Assembly: GCA_001898995.1 (NCBI GenBank)
Contig: MKVZ01000003.1
Span: 19,007 to 83,006 of the forward strand
From: Rhizobiales bacterium 63-22
GTDB lineage: Bacteria; Pseudomonadota; Alphaproteobacteria; Rhizobiales; Rhizobiaceae
Direction of reading: 5' to 3'
Length of the DNA stretch: 64,000 bases
Below the pieces are notes generated by a model, which saw only the letters and a list, made by a program, of their open reading frames with translations, was not told the DNA's origin and made no database searches. This document shows, one piece after another, positions 62,000 to 64,000 of the stretch (positions are counted from its first letter, which is position 1; every line of letters starts with the position of its first letter). The position numbers and the translations under genes were made by a program.

Positions 62000-62404
62000 C
62001 TAAATTCCGTTTTCCGAACGGTGCCGTTCGAGCCAGTCGAGGTCCGGCTCCAGCGCAGCGGCGGCCCTTGCCTCCATGGCGCGGAAGCGGCGGAGCAGTT
62101 CCTCTCCGAACGGGGTCAGGGCCGCGCCGCCGCCCAGCGTTCCGCCGCGCCGGGATTCGACCACCCTGTCGTTGAACATGGTGTTCATCTCCTCGACCAG
62201 CAGCCATGCGCGGCGGTAGGACATGTCCATCTCGCGGCCGGCGGCCGAAATCGAGCCGGTCCTCACGATGTTTTCGAGAAGCTCGGCCTTGCCGCGGCCG
62301 AGCCTGTCCCGCGGCGAAAAATCGACCCGCAGCACGATGCGCAAGGGGCGGCGGCCCGCCGTGCCGCCAGCCGTTTCGGGAGACTTCGGTTTCTTCCGCG
62401 TCAT
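62000..62404 (-). CDS. ModE-like winged-helix transcriptional regulator
   Basis: 134 residues: a single winged-helix domain with the ModE N-terminal pattern (GKAELLENIVRTGSISAAGR, then MSYRRAWLLVEEMN and RRGGTLGGGAALTPFGEELL). The C-terminal molybdate-binding domains of full ModE are absent, as in many alphaproteobacterial members, so direct molybdate sensing is uncertain. Next to choline-sulfatase in the same direction; no mod genes are visible here. Confidence 0.85.
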   Translation of the reverse strand: MTRKKPKSPETAGGTAGRRPLRIVLRVDFSPRDRLGRGKAELLENIVRTGSISAAGREMDMSYRRAWLLVEEMNTMFNDRVVESRRGGTLGGGAALTPFGEELLRRFRAMEARAAAALEPDLDWLERHRSENGI

Positions 62405-62444
62405 GTTCTTCCGGGCTGTGCAGCCGCTTGCCGGAGTTACCGCC

Positions 62445-63953
62445 TCATCGGGGGAAGCGCTGGTTTTCTTCCAACACGTTCAGGTCCATGTGGTTGCGCA
62501 TATAGCGCTCCGAGGCCTTTTGCAGCGGCTGGTAATCCCACGGATAATAGGCGCCGTTGCGCAGCGCCGGATAGACCACATGACGGCGGGCCTGACTGGC
62601 GCGCACGTCCGCGTCGTAGCGGTCGAGGTTCCAGCGGCTTTCCGCCTCGCGCATCAGGCTTTCCAGCGTCGCGCGATGCTCGGGCGCATCGGCCAGATTG
62701 CGCAATTCGTCCGGGTCGTCGGCGAGGTTGAAAAGCTGCGGCGGGTCGGCGCGGCAGAGGTTCAGCTTCCAGTCGCCCTTGCGCAGCGAGACCAGCGGCG
62801 CGACCGAGCCTTCCGCCGCATATTCGCACGGCACGGCCCCGCGCTCCTTCGCGCCCGACGCCACGTCCGTGAGCGACACGCCGTCGGTCCACGGCATGAT
62901 GTCCGCGAGGTCGATGCCGGCGAGATCGGCCAGCGTCGGCAGCACGTCGAGCGTCGAGACCGGCGCGTCGACGCGGCCCGGCTTCATCTGCGGCGCCGCG
63001 ATCATCAGCGGCACGCGCGCCGAACCCTCGAAGAAGTTCATCTTGAACCACAGGCCGCGCTCGCCCAGCATGTCGCCATGGTCGGAGGTAAAGACGACCA
63101 GCGTATTCTCCGTCATGCCGCAGCGCTCCATGATGTCGAGGAGGCTGCCGATCTTCTCGTCGATATAGGAAATATTGGCGAAATAGGCCTGCCGCGCGGC
63201 GCGGATCTGTTCGCGGGTGAGGTCGTAATCCTCTGCCTTGCAGGCGCGCAGCAGGCGCTCGCTGTGCGAGTCGATCTCATTTTCCGGCAGCGGCCCGATC
63301 TTCGGGTCAAGTTCGGGAATATCCGCATAGAGATCGTAGAAACGCTTCCGCGCCACGTAGGGGTCGTGCGGATGGGTGAAGGACACGGTCAGGCACCACG
63401 GCCTTTCGTCGTGGCCGCGCGCCAGATCGTAGAGCTTGGCCTCGGCCTGATAGGCGACCTCGTCGTCATATTCGAGCTGGTTGGTGATCTCGCCCACGCC
63501 CGCGCCGGTGATGGAGCCGAGATTGTGATACCACCAGTCGATGCGCTCGCCGGGCTTGCGGTAATCCGGCGTCCAGCCGAAATCGGCCGGGTAGATGTCG
63601 GTGGTCAGCCGCTGCTCGAAGCCGTGCAGCTGGTCGGGGCCGACGAAATGCATCTTGCCCGACAGCGTGGTCTGGTAGCCGGCATTGCGCAGGTGATGGG
63701 CGTAGGTCGGAATCTCGGACGAGAACTCCGCCGCATTGTCGTAGACGCCGGTGCGGAACGGCAGTTGACCCGACATGAAGGAGGCGCGCGCGGGCGCGCA
63801 GAGCGGGCTCGCCGTGTAGCAATTGGCGAAGCGCGCGGAACGCTCGGCCAGCTTGCGCAGGTTCGGGACATGGAGGAAACCGGCCGGACCGTCCGGGAAG
63901 AACGTGCCGTTCAACTGATCGACCATGAGGATGAGGATATTCGGCTTTTTCAT
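62445..63953 (-). CDS. betC: Choline-sulfatase
   Basis: 502 residues. Sulfatase core with the formylglycine motif LCAPARASFMSG (C-x-P-x-R), metal ligands in ILMVDQLNG and FTSDHGDMLGERGLWFK, and a C-terminal choline-sulfatase tail (YPALRNGAYYPWDYQPLQKA). It releases sulfate from choline-O-sulfate, giving choline for osmoprotection or carbon. Start at 63953 matches where the family begins; an in-frame ATG at 63983 would add ten residues. Any choline transporter or betaine genes would lie beyond the window. Confidence 0.94.
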   Translation of the reverse strand: MKKPNILILMVDQLNGTFFPDGPAGFLHVPNLRKLAERSARFANCYTASPLCAPARASFMSGQLPFRTGVYDNAAEFSSEIPTYAHHLRNAGYQTTLSGKMHFVGPDQLHGFEQRLTTDIYPADFGWTPDYRKPGERIDWWYHNLGSITGAGVGEITNQLEYDDEVAYQAEAKLYDLARGHDERPWCLTVSFTHPHDPYVARKRFYDLYADIPELDPKIGPLPENEIDSHSERLLRACKAEDYDLTREQIRAARQAYFANISYIDEKIGSLLDIMERCGMTENTLVVFTSDHGDMLGERGLWFKMNFFEGSARVPLMIAAPQMKPGRVDAPVSTLDVLPTLADLAGIDLADIMPWTDGVSLTDVASGAKERGAVPCEYAAEGSVAPLVSLRKGDWKLNLCRADPPQLFNLADDPDELRNLADAPEHRATLESLMREAESRWNLDRYDADVRASQARRHVVYPALRNGAYYPWDYQPLQKASERYMRNHMDLNVLEENQRFPR

Positions 63954-64000
63954 CGATGCGCAGCCATGAATGGTTTTTTGCATGAAAACGGCGGGCGCTG

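Overview
The window looks like part of the secondary, repABC-type replicon of a Brucellaceae/Ochrobactrum-like alphaproteobacterium. This rests on a complete repABC cassette with its antisense RNA gene (about 50.0-54.2 kb), GC-rich codon use, tightly overlapping operons, Rhizobiales-style regulatory sites (Irr ICE, RirA IRO, FixK/FNR boxes) and a dispersed palindromic repeat of a kind I associate with this group. The genus is inferred from recognisable gene content and was not tested by a search.

Layout. 0-2.9 kb is backbone: the end of an MsbA-like exporter, dapB, gpmA and tRNA-Leu(CAG). 2.9-10.6 kb is a decayed integrative element next to the tRNA: an integrase stub, two IS21-type left ends in the same orientation, a relaxase fragment, both ends of a split PAPS-reductase-like gene, Nramp, IS630, IS5, LysR and EamA scraps. 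An intact glutamate-dependent acid-resistance pair (gadB-gadC) and a Crp/Fnr regulator sit inside it; a perfect FNR/FixK box lies upstream of gadB. 10.8-19.5 kb holds a DeoR regulator and a histidine phosphatase, divergent from a Pho-box-preceded run of an IMPase-like phosphatase, an AfuABC/Phn-type ABC importer, kbl and tdh. A GGDEF protein follows.

20.9-33.7 kb holds two parallel siderophore-uptake clusters (TonB receptor, binding protein, PchR-like AraC regulator, plus one FecCD permease, one ATPase and one esterase), with an IRO-type palindrome before the first receptor. 33.9-36.9 kb contains a large membrane protein facing three small overlapping single-TM proteins that I cannot name. 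37.0-42.3 kb is an Ugp-like ABC importer ending in a metallophosphoesterase, with a Pho box in front. 42.6-45.4 kb holds a secreted SnoaL-like protein, an ABC ATPase stub, an Lrp regulator and a divergent class-V aminotransferase. 45.4-49.3 kb is pstSCAB with tandem Pho boxes.

50-54.2 kb is repABC. Then come a PPi-type phosphofructokinase, an Irr-box-preceded FbpABC iron importer divergent from a Pho-box-preceded Na/Pi cotransporter, a DUF202 protein, a ModE-like regulator and choline-sulfatase (to the window end).

Two themes tie the window together. Phosphate scavenging is represented by four separate Pho-box loci: Pst, Ugp-like plus phosphodiesterase, AfuABC-like plus phosphatase, and Na/Pi. 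Iron acquisition is represented by two TonB clusters and FbpABC under RirA/Irr-type sites. The most unusual material is the mosaic island around gadBC and the unassigned four-gene envelope cluster at 33.9-36.9 kb.
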